From Hymenobacter sp. BT559 (GTDB lineage: Bacteria > Bacteroidota > Bacteroidia > Cytophagales > Hymenobacteraceae), in contig NZ_JAELXV010000005.1 of NCBI RefSeq assembly GCF_016427535.1, forward strand, positions 62,001-126,000: a stretch of 64,000 nt of DNA, in the 5' to 3' direction. Positions 15,469 to 25,184 of the stretch are shown piece by piece. Each line of letters starts with the position of its first letter. Positions within the stretch are counted from its first letter, which is position 1. The translations under genes were made by a program, and so were the position numbers. The notes under the pieces were generated by a model. That model searched no databases, was not told the DNA's origin, and saw only the letters and a list, made by a program, of their open reading frames with translations.

Positions 15469-16686
15469 TTGCACGTCACCGTTTTTAGCCAGTACCATAC
15501 CAGCCCCGACTGCCCGGCCACTAGCCGGCATTACACGCTGCTGACTGAACTGGTGAAGCACCATCGCGTGACGCTGCTAACTACCCCAGCTTGGCGCAGC
15601 CAGCAGCTAACCCAGGAGTTTGCCTGGGTGCCGCCGGGGGTGGAGCTGCACGAGGCCGATGTGCCCTATGATAATAAGATGGGGCCGGCGCGCCGAGCGC
15701 TGGCCTTTGCGCAGTACGCGGCGTGGGCGGTGCGGGCGGGCCGCCGCCTAGGTCGCCCCGATGTGGTGTGGGGCATCAGCACGCCCTTAACGGCGGCGTG
15801 GGCGGCGGCGCGGGTGGCGCGGTATTGGCGCGTGCCGTGGGTGTTTGAGGTGCAGGACTTGTGGCCCTCGTTTCCGGTGGCGATGGGCGCTGTGCCCACC
15901 GCGCTGGCCCGAAGGCAGCTGTTTGCGCTAGAAAAACGACTCTATGACAGCGCGGCGCACATCGTCCCGCTCTCGCCCGACATGAGTGCTTACGTGGCCG
16001 ACCTAGGCTTGCCCGCTTCTAAAATTACCACATTGCTCAATGGCACCGACCTCAACCTGGCGGCCCGCGCCACGCCCGAGGCTGTGGCGGCACTGCGCCA
16101 AGCGCACGCCCTAGGTGGTCGAAAAGTAGTGCTTTACGCGGGCACGTTTGGCCGGGCCAACGATATGCCTACCGTGGTAGCGGCGGCCGAAGCGATGGCA
16201 GCTGCCGACCCAGCCGTGACGTGGGTATTCTTGGGCCACGGCTACTACGAGCCATTAGTAGCAGCGGCGGCCGCCCGCTGGCCGGGGCGCATCCGGCTGG
16301 TGGGCGGGCAGCCGCGGCACGCGGTATTTAGCTGGTTTGCGCTGGCCGATGTGGCGCTGGTGTCTTTTCTAAACCTGCCTGTGCTGGACACTAACTCGCC
16401 AGCCAAGCTCTACGACGCGCTGGCCGTGGGCACGCCCGTGGTGGTTACGAACCAGGGCTGGACCAAGAAGCTGGTCGAAGAGCACGGCTGCGGCTGGTAT
16501 GCCCCGGCTGGCGACGCCGTGGCCCTGGCCACGCAATTGCAAGCGGTGCTAGCCGCACCCGCCGCGCTGGCCGAGGCCGGCGCGCGCGGCCGGCAGCTAG
16601 CCCTACGGGACTTTGACCGCCAACAGCTGGCCGCCCGCATGCAGGCTATTTTGCAGACGGCCTCTGGTGCAGCTCCTCCCCACTAG
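15469..16686 (+). CDS. GT4-family glycosyltransferase (WbuB-like)
   Basis: 405 residues from TTG 15469 (TTG-CAC-GTC gives MHVTVFSQYHTSP). Two Rossmann-like halves form a GT-B fold. The N-terminal half contains GISTPLTAAWAA and FEVQDLWPSFPV, and the C-terminal half contains VVLYAGTFGRANDMPTVV, VTWVFLGHGYYEP and the donor-binding segment NSPAKLYDALAVGTPVVVTN. These are typical of the WbuB-type sugar transferases that build surface polysaccharides, using a nucleotide sugar. Donor and acceptor cannot be inferred. It stands 53 bp after gldB and may be co-transcribed. Confidence 0.88.
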   Translation: MHVTVFSQYHTSPDCPATSRHYTLLTELVKHHRVTLLTTPAWRSQQLTQEFAWVPPGVELHEADVPYDNKMGPARRALAFAQYAAWAVRAGRRLGRPDVVWGISTPLTAAWAAARVARYWRVPWVFEVQDLWPSFPVAMGAVPTALARRQLFALEKRLYDSAAHIVPLSPDMSAYVADLGLPASKITTLLNGTDLNLAARATPEAVAALRQAHALGGRKVVLYAGTFGRANDMPTVVAAAEAMAAADPAVTWVFLGHGYYEPLVAAAAARWPGRIRLVGGQPRHAVFSWFALADVALVSFLNLPVLDTNSPAKLYDALAVGTPVVVTNQGWTKKLVEEHGCGWYAPAGDAVALATQLQAVLAAPAALAEAGARGRQLALRDFDRQQLAARMQAILQTASGAAPPH

Positions 16687-16892
16687 CCTTAGGTTGGGCC
16701 CGGCGGCATTTGCTGCATCTGGCGTAAAGGAGACTGCGCATACTACGTAGCTGAGGCCGCAGCCAGCATGCAAAACGCGTAGAAACGCCTACGCACAAAT
16801 CGGTAATTACGGCTAAATAACAGGTAGTGAGAGGTCTATTAGCTAGCCTTTCCTGAAGTATCTGCGTTAAGAAAGGGAGTGATTTTCTTTTT

Positions 16893-17432
16893 ATGCAGCT
16901 AAGTACTTCCTCGCCTCCCTCTTTTGCTACGGTTATGTTCGATACTGTAAAGACCCTTGCTGATTTATTTGAGCTTAAGCTGCAGGGGCTGTATGATGCA
17001 GAAATACAGGTAGCAAAAGCACTACCAGCGCTAACAAACGCGGCTACTAACCCGCACTTGCGCCTAGGTCTTGAGCAGTACCTGCGCGAAACCGAAAGCC
17101 AAGCAGCTCAGCTAGAACAAGTAGCTGCCAGCCTTGGCCTTTCCCTCCCTGGGCTTGGCTGCAAGGCTATGGAGAGCCTCGTGGAAGAGGGCGACCGGCT
17201 GCTGTCGTTCAATGCCAGCGACGAAGTAATAGACGCCGCGGTTATTAGTGTGGCACAACAAATTACACACTATAACATAGCCCAGTATGACACAGTAGTT
17301 CGCTTTGCCCAGCGCCTGAGCTACACGCCTGTGGCCTCGCTGCTTGGTAGCATCTTGGCGGTAGAAAAGCATACCTCGGAAACGCTTAAGCAGCTGGCCG
17401 GCCACTGGGCCGCGGAACAAGTAGTTGGGTAA
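16893..17432 (+). CDS. Ferritin-like DUF892 (YciE/YciF) family protein
   Basis: 179 residues. A four-helix bundle is predicted, with LFELKLQGLYDAEIQVAKALP, a second helix containing LEQYLRETESQAAQLE, then HYNIAQYDTVVRFAQRL and SILAVEKHTSETLKQLA. Glu and His residues fall where ferritin-like carboxylates would be expected. Family members are associated with stress responses, but their chemistry is not settled. ATG 16893 is used; ATG 16935 (MFDTVKTLADLF) matches the family start more closely and may be the true one. Confidence 0.82.
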   Translation: MQLSTSSPPSFATVMFDTVKTLADLFELKLQGLYDAEIQVAKALPALTNAATNPHLRLGLEQYLRETESQAAQLEQVAASLGLSLPGLGCKAMESLVEEGDRLLSFNASDEVIDAAVISVAQQITHYNIAQYDTVVRFAQRLSYTPVASLLGSILAVEKHTSETLKQLAGHWAAEQVVG

Positions 17433-17612
17433 GCGTGCACCTGAGTCTAGTTTGGGGCAAAATACTGTCAGTATTTTACGCATGCAATTATTTAAAAATC
17501 AGTATTTTGCTTAATAACTAGCGTGCTATATGCCGCCGTAGAAAAGCAGCGACCTAGGGACTAGCCACATGGGCGCTCTGGGTAGCCATCTGCCTTGGTA
17601 GAGGCTGCATCT

Positions 17613-18710
17613 ATGGATTGGTTATCACTATTCTTTGGGACGTTCTTTGGGTTGTACGCCCTGATACTGCTGCGCGCAATGTGGCCGCGGCCAGCACTCC
17701 CGGCACTCACCGTTTACCCACGAGTAAGCATTCTGGTGGCGGCCCGCAACGAGGCTGCTACCATCGAGCGGTGCCTGGCTGCCCTGGCGCAACTAAACTA
17801 CCCAGCTGACAAGCTGGAAATTTTGATTGGCGACGATGCCTCGACCGACGGCACGGCCGCCCTGGTGCAGCGCTTCATTCAGGACCGACCGCAGTTCCGG
17901 CTTTTATCTATCCGGCAACAACTAGGCACGGCGCGCGGCAAGGGCAATGTGCTGGCCCACCTGTGCCGCGCGGCCACTACCGACTATTTCTTGCTGACCG
18001 ATGCCGACATGGTGCTTCACCCCGACTGGGTGCGCACCATGCTGGCCGCCGCCCCCGCCGAAGTGGGCATTGTGACGGGCATTACTACTGCCGATGGTTC
18101 GCTCTTTGGGCGTTGGCAGGGGCTCGACTGGCTGTTTGGCCTCAATCTTATCCGGCTGCTAACCGACTGCGGGCTGCCCATTACGGCGGTGGGCAACAAC
18201 ATGCTCGTGACCCGGGCGGCCTATGAGTCCATTGGCGGCTACGAGGCCCTGGCTTTCAGCATTACCGAGGACTTGCAGCTTTTCCAGCAAGTAGTAGCCC
18301 AGGGCTGGCACTACCGCAACCTCATCGACCCGCGGGTGCTGGGCATTTCGGTGCCGCAGCCTACCCTAGGGCACCTACTGCGCCAGCGTAAGCGCTGGAT
18401 GAAGGGCGCCGGCCGCTTGCCCTGGCAATTGGGAGCACTCTTCAGCTCTTACGGCATTTTTTACACCGTGCTAGGTTGGCCGGGCCTACTCCCCCTAGGT
18501 AGCATCGTGCTGCTCTACGCCGGCAAGGTGCTCTGCCAAAGCCTGTTTCTGGCCATCACGCTACGGCAGGCCGGGCACCGCGAGCGCCTGGGCGTGCTGC
18601 TGCTCTACGATGGCTACCTGCTACTAATGTCGCTGGCCGTGCTAGCCTACACGGTGTGGCCCGGCGCTATAGAGTGGAAAGCCCGCCGCTACACCTGGGC
18701 CGAAGGATAA
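17613..18710 (+). CDS. GT2-family membrane glycosyltransferase
   Basis: 365 residues from ATG 17613; an upstream in-frame TTG at 17595 is less likely. One N-terminal membrane segment precedes a GT-A catalytic domain with VAARNEAATIERCLAAL, GDDASTDGT, the metal-binding DADM, TEDLQL as the catalytic-base region and RQRKRWMKG (QxxRW-like). Two or three membrane helices close the protein. This is the layout of processive or lipid-linked sugar transferases making exopolysaccharide or glycolipids. Product unknown. Confidence 0.88.
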   Translation: MDWLSLFFGTFFGLYALILLRAMWPRPALPALTVYPRVSILVAARNEAATIERCLAALAQLNYPADKLEILIGDDASTDGTAALVQRFIQDRPQFRLLSIRQQLGTARGKGNVLAHLCRAATTDYFLLTDADMVLHPDWVRTMLAAAPAEVGIVTGITTADGSLFGRWQGLDWLFGLNLIRLLTDCGLPITAVGNNMLVTRAAYESIGGYEALAFSITEDLQLFQQVVAQGWHYRNLIDPRVLGISVPQPTLGHLLRQRKRWMKGAGRLPWQLGALFSSYGIFYTVLGWPGLLPLGSIVLLYAGKVLCQSLFLAITLRQAGHRERLGVLLLYDGYLLLMSLAVLAYTVWPGAIEWKARRYTWAEG

Positions 18711-18837
18711 AACAAGAGATACTTATCAATGCCTAACGAGCAGCTATATCTTATGCAAGATATTATTAGTCAGCAAAATATATCAATCATTTCAATACAC
18801 TAAATAATCTCTCACTGCTCACTACGCATTACATCTT

Positions 18838-19746
18838 ATGGCTGATTCCTCAAACGGGCGACACCCTGTTCGCACCACGTTGCTTGTACTGGTAGGGCTG
18901 CTACTAGTGGGCGCGGGCATTACCTACTTCGCCACCGACCACGGCAAGGCCCTATTGCCTACTCTCGAGCAGCCTACGCTCAACATCAGCCAGATTACCC
19001 GCGAGCGCCTCAAGGGCCAGTTTATGGTGAAGCTGCGCAACAATGCACCCCTAGACCTCCAAATTGACAGCTTGCGCTACGAAGCGCAGGTAGATGGCAA
19101 GCGCTTGGCGCAGGGGCACAAATCCCGCCCACTCGTGGCCAAAGGCAATGCGCTCAGCAATCTCGAATTACCTCTTACCCTCAACCTGCCTGAAGTAAAG
19201 CAAGCAGCCAAAACCGCCCAGCGCGACTGCGTAACCGTGCAGTTGCACACCGTGCTATACGCCGACCTGCCGGGCGTGGGGCCCAAAGAGATTCCGGTGG
19301 ATGTGCGCAAGCGCGTCTACATTCCAAAGCTGCCCAAGATAGAGGTAGCCGACGTGGATATTACCAAGCTAGGGCTGAACAAAGGCGAGGCCACGGTGAA
19401 CCTCCGCGTCACCAATTATGAGTCCATTCCTTTCACCGTGAAGCAAGTAAGCTACCGCTTTCAGGTAGAAGACGACCTCGATGTAAAAGGCCAGGAAACT
19501 AAGGATGTCACCTTCAAGAAAAAGGGCATCGAACTGATGCCCATTCACGTAAAATTTCAGCCCAAAAAGATGCCTAAGGTGCTGTTTAAGACAATTTTCA
19601 AACCTAAGAAAACAGATTATAAGCTCACGGGCACGGCTACCATCGCCGCGGGCGAAGCCAGCGCCCGCGATGCAACCATGCATTTTAATAGCAGCGGCAC
19701 TATGAAAGAGCTGAAAGAACTCGCCAAAGGAGCCAAGGACGAGTAG
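18838..19746 (+). CDS. LEA14-like (WHy domain) membrane-anchored protein
   Basis: 302 residues. One N-terminal membrane segment (TLLVLVGLLLVGAGITYFA) is followed by two copies of the LEA type 2/WHy beta-sandwich: LKGQFMVKLRNNAPLDLQID with its continuation, and GEATVNLRVTNYESIPFTVK. Family members in plants and bacteria are linked to desiccation or cold tolerance, but the bacterial role is unproven. The neighbouring gene at 19796 is 49 bp downstream on the same strand and is probably co-transcribed. Confidence 0.82.
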   Translation: MADSSNGRHPVRTTLLVLVGLLLVGAGITYFATDHGKALLPTLEQPTLNISQITRERLKGQFMVKLRNNAPLDLQIDSLRYEAQVDGKRLAQGHKSRPLVAKGNALSNLELPLTLNLPEVKQAAKTAQRDCVTVQLHTVLYADLPGVGPKEIPVDVRKRVYIPKLPKIEVADVDITKLGLNKGEATVNLRVTNYESIPFTVKQVSYRFQVEDDLDVKGQETKDVTFKKKGIELMPIHVKFQPKKMPKVLFKTIFKPKKTDYKLTGTATIAAGEASARDATMHFNSSGTMKELKELAKGAKDE

Positions 19747-19795
19747 GCGTCCGCTCCTACCCCACCACTATTCTACTCTCTAATTTCTCTCCCCG

Positions 19796-20053
19796 ATGCC
19801 TCTACACCCCGAACTAGACAAGAAGCTAAGCAAGATTTACGAGCCCCGCACTACCATCAACGACGTATTCAAGGGCTACGACATCACCTTCGTGACCAAC
19901 GAAAACGGCGAGCCCACCCTACTCTTTTTTGGTAAGCGCCGGCCCGATGGCCTCATTGCTGGCGAGCGCTTCACGCGCACCATCAAGCGGCAGCCTGGCA
20001 GCCTGGAAGTAAAATCCAGCCACTGGGACAACCAAGGTAAGATTAAGTACTAA
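19796..20053 (+). CDS. Small conserved hypothetical protein
   Basis: 85 residues, cytoplasmic, with a mixed beta-rich pattern (YDITFVTNENGEPTLLFFGKR, then ERFTRTIKRQPGSLEVKSSHWDNQG). I recognise no named family. Codon use and the 49-bp spacing to the LEA-like gene support a real gene in the same operon. A long inverted repeat at 20100 follows. Confidence 0.7.
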   Translation: MPLHPELDKKLSKIYEPRTTINDVFKGYDITFVTNENGEPTLLFFGKRRPDGLIAGERFTRTIKRQPGSLEVKSSHWDNQGKIKY

Positions 20054-20911
20054 GGCTCGCCTATAGCCAGACAGCCCCCAGCAGGCCGCTTGGCTTACCG
20101 AAGCAACAAGTCCCCGGCGGGGCGCCCTTTCTACCACAAAGGGGCGCCCCGCCGGGGACTTGTTGCTTCAGGAGGCTCACGGGAGCTAGCACCGGCGCTT
20201 AGCGCCATTACGTGGCCGGCTTTATAGAACGATACAAAGTTTAGATAGGCTATTACTTATAATCTAAGCAGCACCGTCAGCCTCTTCTTCACTTTATCTT
20301 TGAAGCAGAGCTATACCTAATCTCTATTCTTTTCTATTTACAGCAAGTTCTACAAGTTGTTGAGCACCTCCGTGCCCACGCCAACGGCTGGCTGTACACG
20401 CTGCCTATGAATACTTTATACTTTACTACTCAGTTTCAGGCCACCCAGTATTTTACTTGGGCGGCAGGGCCACCTCTGCCGTATGCCCGTGTGCCTGGCA
20501 GCGCACTTTGCGCTCTTTTATCTAGAGCCTGGCGGCGCAGTAAGCTGCGCCCGCATTAGCAAAGAGTTGCCTTGGCGTAGTTGAATTCTGCCGGGAATAG
20601 GCCCTGCCGCAGCTGCCTCGTGGTGCTGGGCTTCGCAAAACCAGCGCCGCAGCGGCTCAAGAGCAGCACCTCCCCTACGCGCCCCTCCTGGCCTCTGCGG
20701 CAGCGCGAACGCCCACCTAGGCTAGCTGCTCCGCTACTTATATTGCTAAGCAGCAGACCAAGCATAGTAGTTGATATCCAAACGGGTGCCTATACCATAT
20801 CCACTATCACGCTACCGCTAGCTACCTCTTACGCCTAAAGTGGCGCAGCCTTAAGCCGCGCCCTAGGGCCATTGATGGTGCTGTCGAAGCAAGCTGCTCC
20901 TTCCTCTTCTA
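20054..20911. other. 858-bp region without a supported gene
   Basis: It holds the inverted repeat at 20100-20169 and otherwise no recognised gene. Open frames exist on both strands (for example 20263-20560 and 20581-20838 plus, 20556-20765 minus), but they overlap, lack convincing starts and show no family resemblance. It could contain gene remnants. Confidence 0.5.
20100..20169. repeat. 28-bp-arm inverted repeat after the small conserved gene
   Basis: Arms 20100-20127 and 20142-20169 are perfect reverse complements across a 14-base loop. The arm is very GC-rich (GTCCCCGGCGGGGCGCCC). It sits 46 bp after the gene ending at 20053, in the place where a terminator would be, but has no T-run. Confidence 0.85.
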
Positions 20912-23107
20912 CTAGGCATTTATCTGTACGGCTGGCAGGCTACGCAGTAGCCGGCGCACCTCGGCGGGGCTTGGTACTGAGTAGCGAGCCAGCGAGCGGG
21001 GGGCATGGCCTACCCGCACGGTATAGGCTGTATCAGGCAGCGCGGCAAATGTGTCTTCGTCGGTGCGGTCGTCGCCTAGGGCCAAGATAAAGTCGGGGTG
21101 CTCGGTGCTTAGCCAGCGCCCCACGGCGGTGCCTTTGTGCAAGTCGGCGGGCTTTATTTCCAGCACCTTATCTACCTCTAGCACTTGCAAGCCGGTGTTA
21201 GAGGTCATGAAGGCGAGGTGGCTTAGCAGCTCGCGGGCGCGCAGGGCACCTAGGCCGGCATCGGCGCGGCGGTAGTGCCAGGCCAGGGAATATTCCTTCT
21301 CTTCGATAAATGAGCCGGCCGTGCGGCGCACGTACTGCTCCAGCAGGGGCCGGAACTCACGCTTCCAGGCGGTTTGCATTTCCTGAAACAGGTGCCACTC
21401 TTCGCCCGCTTGGCGCAGCCACACGCCGTGCTCGGCCACAAAGTCGAGGCGCAGGTGGCCCATCCACTGGTCGAGCTCAGCCCGGCTGCGCCCGCTGATG
21501 ATGACCACGCGGTTGTGTGGGTCGGCCCCTAGGTCGGCCAGCAGCGCCAGCAACTCTTTATCGGGCTGGGCGCGCTGGGGCCGCGCATTGAAGCGCTGGA
21601 GCGTGCCATCGTAGTCGAGCAGCAGCAGCCGGCGCTCAGCGGCCTCGTAGTCGGCCAGCAGCTGCACAGTGACGGCCTCATCCAGCAGGTCAGTGCTCAG
21701 GGTCAGCTGCTTGATTTTGCTATAGGCGAGGCGGTCTAGGAAAAGCTTGGTCCAGGCAAACACGTCGTACTGGCGCACCAGCTCCTGCATGTGGCCTAGG
21801 CGCGTGCGTTGCTCGTCGTCGGGCATTTGCAGGGCTTCGTGCAGGGCCGCCACCAGCTGGTCGGTATCAGTGGGGTTGATGAGCAGGGCATCGGAAAGCT
21901 CTTGGGCGGCGCCGGCCCGCTCGCTCAGAATAAGCACGCCGCGGTCGCTCCCGACCTTGCTCGCAATGAACTCTTTGGCCACTAGGTTCATGCCATCGCG
22001 CACGGGCGTCACCAGGGCTACGTCAGCCATCCGATAGAAGGCCGCCAGTTCCTCAAACGGAAACGAGCGGTAGAAATATAGAATGGGGTCCCAGCTGATG
22101 GTGCTGTACTGCGCGTTGATGCGGCCCACCAGTTCATCGATTTCCTCTTTCAGCGCAGCATACTGCGGCACTTGGTCGCGCGAGGGCACCACTACCATCA
22201 GCAGGCTCACGCGGCCCACATACTCGGGGTGCGTCTGCAACAGCCCCTCGAAGGCGCGCAGCCGCTGCGCAATGCCCTTTGTGTAGTCGAGCCGGTCGAC
22301 GGAGAGCACAACCCGCGTAGCGCGGAGCACTTGGCGATAGGTACGCTCGTAGCCGAGGGCGGCCTCGGAGGCCGCAGCCTGCACGTAGCGCTCGTAGTCG
22401 ATGCCCATCGGAAACGCATCGACTAGCACCGGACGGGTGGGCAGTTCGACCTGGCCATTCTGGGTGGGCAGACCTAGGACGTGGCCTACTGCACTCAGGA
22501 AGTGGTGCATGTAGTCGAAGGTGTGAAACCCAATGAGGTCGGCCCCGAGCATGCCGCGCAGCAGCTCGGCGCGCCAGGGCAGCACCCGCATCAGCTCGTA
22601 CGACGGGAAGGGGATGTGCAGGAAGAAACCGATGGTAGCCTCCGGCCGCGCCGCGCGCAGCATTTCGGGCAGCAGCAGCAGCTGGTAGTCGTGCACCCAA
22701 ATGGTATCATCGGGCCCGGCCTGGGATAGCACGGCTTGGCAAAACTTTTCATTCACGGCCCGGTAGGCCGCCCAATGCGCAGGCTCGTAGGTAGCCAGCT
22801 CGCTAAAGTAGTGGAAGGTAGGCCATAGCGTGCCGTTGCTGAAGCCCTCGTAGTAATCGTGGATTTCGCCTTCTGTCAAAAATACTGGGGCCATGCTGTC
22901 GTCGGCCAGGCGCTCGGTTACCTGGGCCTGCTCCTTGGGGTCGGTCACCTCCAGGCCCGGCCAACCCACCCACACGTTGCCATCGGCACGGTAAATAGAC
23001 CCTAGGCCGGTGGCTAGCCCGCCCTCGCTGGGCTGAAAATGCAAGCCGTCGTCGGCCCGCTGCACCTTAGTAGGCAAGCGGTTAGAAACAATAATTGTCC
23101 TGGACAT
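20912..23107 (-). CDS. Fused trehalose-6-phosphate synthase and phosphatase
   Basis: 731 residues from ATG 23107. The N-terminal 470 residues are a GT20 trehalose-6-phosphate synthase: SNRLPTKVQ, VHDYQLLLLPEMLR, LHIPFPSYELMRVLPWR, GFHTFDYMHHF, DRLDYTKGIAQRL, TPVRDGMNLVAKEF. The C-terminal 250 residues are a HAD-type trehalose-6-phosphate phosphatase with the nucleophile motif LLDYDGTL, IISGRSR and ALGDDRTDED. A single protein can therefore turn UDP-glucose and glucose-6-phosphate into trehalose. The frame extends to 23149, but the extra 14 residues do not match the family. Trehalose protects against desiccation and osmotic stress. Confidence 0.95.
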   Translation of the reverse strand: MSRTIIVSNRLPTKVQRADDGLHFQPSEGGLATGLGSIYRADGNVWVGWPGLEVTDPKEQAQVTERLADDSMAPVFLTEGEIHDYYEGFSNGTLWPTFHYFSELATYEPAHWAAYRAVNEKFCQAVLSQAGPDDTIWVHDYQLLLLPEMLRAARPEATIGFFLHIPFPSYELMRVLPWRAELLRGMLGADLIGFHTFDYMHHFLSAVGHVLGLPTQNGQVELPTRPVLVDAFPMGIDYERYVQAAASEAALGYERTYRQVLRATRVVLSVDRLDYTKGIAQRLRAFEGLLQTHPEYVGRVSLLMVVVPSRDQVPQYAALKEEIDELVGRINAQYSTISWDPILYFYRSFPFEELAAFYRMADVALVTPVRDGMNLVAKEFIASKVGSDRGVLILSERAGAAQELSDALLINPTDTDQLVAALHEALQMPDDEQRTRLGHMQELVRQYDVFAWTKLFLDRLAYSKIKQLTLSTDLLDEAVTVQLLADYEAAERRLLLLDYDGTLQRFNARPQRAQPDKELLALLADLGADPHNRVVIISGRSRAELDQWMGHLRLDFVAEHGVWLRQAGEEWHLFQEMQTAWKREFRPLLEQYVRRTAGSFIEEKEYSLAWHYRRADAGLGALRARELLSHLAFMTSNTGLQVLEVDKVLEIKPADLHKGTAVGRWLSTEHPDFILALGDDRTDEDTFAALPDTAYTVRVGHAPRSLARYSVPSPAEVRRLLRSLPAVQINA

Positions 23108-23180
23108 AACTTTATTATTATCAATAAGCAGGCAAGCAAAAGCTGCCATTGCTCACTGTTAATTGCTCATTGCTTATTGG

Positions 23181-24020
23181 CTAAAATCCCCAACCGGGCA
23201 GCGTAAAGCGCTGGCCCTTGGCTAGCAGGTGTAGGCGCAGGTCTCGGATGGAGAAGACCTCGCCAGGGGCGATGTCATAGATGGTATTGCCGGTGCAGTC
23301 GTGGCCATCTAGCAGCACCACAATGCCATTGCCCAGCACCTCCACTTCGCAGCCTTTCGTGATGAGCACGGCGGTGTCTTCTTCGAGACCTAGGCCGATG
23401 CAGCCAGGATTGGTGGCGATAATCTGAGCCATGCGCACGATGCGCCCGCGCTTGACAAAGTGCGTGTCGATGGCTACATCGCGCAGCAGCTGCAAGCCGG
23501 TAGTGATATGAATTTCATCTTTGAGAAAGCCCGCGTCGTTGCGCCCTTGGTATATCATGGGCGTGCTCATGGCCGCGGCCCCGGCGCTGGTGCCCGCAAT
23601 GATGATGGGCTCGTGCAGGTAACGCTCGCCTAGGCGCGCCAGCACCGCGGTGCCGCCGAGCAAGGCCGTGAGGCGCAGCTGGTCGCCGCCCGTGAAGAGC
23701 ACCCCATCGGCGCGGTTGATAGTATCAACTGCCTCTGGGCTATTGGCCTGCGCCCGGCTCTGGATGTTGAGCACTTCGAGGTGCTCGACGCCAAGCGCCG
23801 TAAAAGCCTCGATGTAGTCTTGGGCGGCTTCGTCGGCTTCTTCGGAAGCGGTGGGGATGATAACGACGGTGCGCTTGCCCCCCAGCTCATCAACGAATCG
23901 CTGGAGAATAAAATCAGCTGATTTTTCGTGGGCAGTGCTAGTCTCGCTAGCGGCTTCGCGCTGCTCGTGGCCTCCAATAGCTAGGAGGCTACCTTTGGGA
24001 ATAGATGATTTGGTAGGCAT
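23181..24020 (-). CDS. cphB: Cyanophycinase (S51 peptidase)
   Basis: 279 residues. Cyanophycinase hydrolyses the storage polymer cyanophycin (poly-Asp with Arg side chains) to beta-Asp-Arg dipeptides. Seen: FTGGDQLRL, the nucleophile elbow GTSAGA with S145, and the later block GLGLEEDTAVLI. No signal peptide, so intracellular. Next upstream on the same strand is an isoaspartyl peptidase, the enzyme that splits the dipeptide product. No cyanophycin synthetase (CphA) is in the window. Confidence 0.9.
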   Translation of the reverse strand: MPTKSSIPKGSLLAIGGHEQREAASETSTAHEKSADFILQRFVDELGGKRTVVIIPTASEEADEAAQDYIEAFTALGVEHLEVLNIQSRAQANSPEAVDTINRADGVLFTGGDQLRLTALLGGTAVLARLGERYLHEPIIIAGTSAGAAAMSTPMIYQGRNDAGFLKDEIHITTGLQLLRDVAIDTHFVKRGRIVRMAQIIATNPGCIGLGLEEDTAVLITKGCEVEVLGNGIVVLLDGHDCTGNTIYDIAPGEVFSIRDLRLHLLAKGQRFTLPGWGF

Positions 24021-24272
24021 AGAAACAAAAAATGGGGACCGGCCCGCATAAGCCAGCCGAAGGTTGGCGCCGGGCAGAAGCGCCCTTGGCAGCAGGTAGC
24101 TACCGTAGCCTACCGGCCGGTTCCCAGCCCGTCGCTACTTCCAGAGGTAGCCGTAACGAGGGCTCTCTACTTTAAACGGCTAGTCGTGCCCCCCGGCGAT
24201 GCTATAAATACGGATTTTGTACTTCGGATAACTCGTATTCGGATTTTAAGCCGTGAAGCCCCTCCGAGCTGG

Positions 24273-25184
24273 CTACTCCTCGCGAAAGATGGCCACGTAG
24301 GGGTCAGCTTCGCCCACGCGGTAGGCGCGGCGCATCACGTTGGTATTAAACTCGATAGCGACGCGCCCCTCGGGGTCGAGCGCTATCATCCCCTTGTCGC
24401 CGCGCAGGGTCTCATCGTGCAGCCCTAGGGCTTCCCGGCACGCTTCGGCCAGGGGCAAGCCTTTGTACTTGACCAAGGCGCAAACCTCATGGGCCAGCGC
24501 CCCGCGCATGATAATTTCGCCATCGCCGGTGCACGACACGGCGCAGGCGTCGTTGGTGGCGTAGGTGCCGCCGCCCAGCACCGGGCTATCGCCCACCCGG
24601 CCCTTGGCCTGGCCCTCAATACCGCCGGTGCTGGTAGCCACGGCCAGGTTGCCGGCTAGGTCGAGCGCCACGGCACCTACTGTGTCGTGCCCCGAGGGAG
24701 CGGGCTCCTGCTGCGCCAGTTCGAGCCACTGCGCGCGCGTTTTGGCGGTTTGGAAGTAGTCGGGGCCTGCCACTGGGAGGCCCCGCTGCAAGGCAAACTC
24801 CAACGCGCCCTCGCCAGCCAGGTACACGTGGGGGCTGTGGTCGAGCACCGCCCGGGCTAGGCTAATAGGGTGCTTCACGTACTTGACGCCGCTCACGGCG
24901 CCTGCCTGCAGGGTGCGGCCGTCCATGATGGCGGCATCGAGCTCGGCTTCGCCCTGGCGATTGAGACTAGCTCCGCGCCCAGCATTGAAGTGCGGATTGT
25001 CTTCGAGGCAGCGCACGGCCGCTTCTACGGCATCGAGGGCCGAGCCACCCTGATTAAGGATAATCCAGCCCGCCTGCAGGGCTTCGCCGAGGCCTACGCG
25101 CTGAAAGGCAGCTTCCTCTTCCGACAGCTCGCCGGGCTTCATAGTCACGGCGCCGCCGTGTATTACAATCGCATACAGACTCAT
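24273..25184 (-). CDS. Isoaspartyl peptidase/L-asparaginase (N-terminal nucleophile type)
   Basis: 303 residues. It is made as a precursor that cuts itself before the Thr in GHDTVGAVALD (T168), releasing the nucleophile; GDSPVLGGGTYA and GDGEIIMRGA are typical of the beta subunit. It cleaves beta-aspartyl dipeptides, including the beta-Asp-Arg made by cyanophycinase. The start is ATG 25184, which overlaps the stop codon of the upstream gene as ATGA, implying translational coupling; the frame runs further to 25238 but lies inside that gene. Confidence 0.92.
   Translation of the reverse strand: MSLYAIVIHGGAVTMKPGELSEEEAAFQRVGLGEALQAGWIILNQGGSALDAVEAAVRCLEDNPHFNAGRGASLNRQGEAELDAAIMDGRTLQAGAVSGVKYVKHPISLARAVLDHSPHVYLAGEGALEFALQRGLPVAGPDYFQTAKTRAQWLELAQQEPAPSGHDTVGAVALDLAGNLAVATSTGGIEGQAKGRVGDSPVLGGGTYATNDACAVSCTGDGEIIMRGALAHEVCALVKYKGLPLAEACREALGLHDETLRGDKGMIALDPEGRVAIEFNTNVMRRAYRVGEADPYVAIFREE

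Noticed and set aside
20556..20838. Overlapping open frames on both strands in the gene-poor gap
   Set aside because: No recognisable family, low-complexity composition, no promoter or terminator, and each is the antisense of the other.
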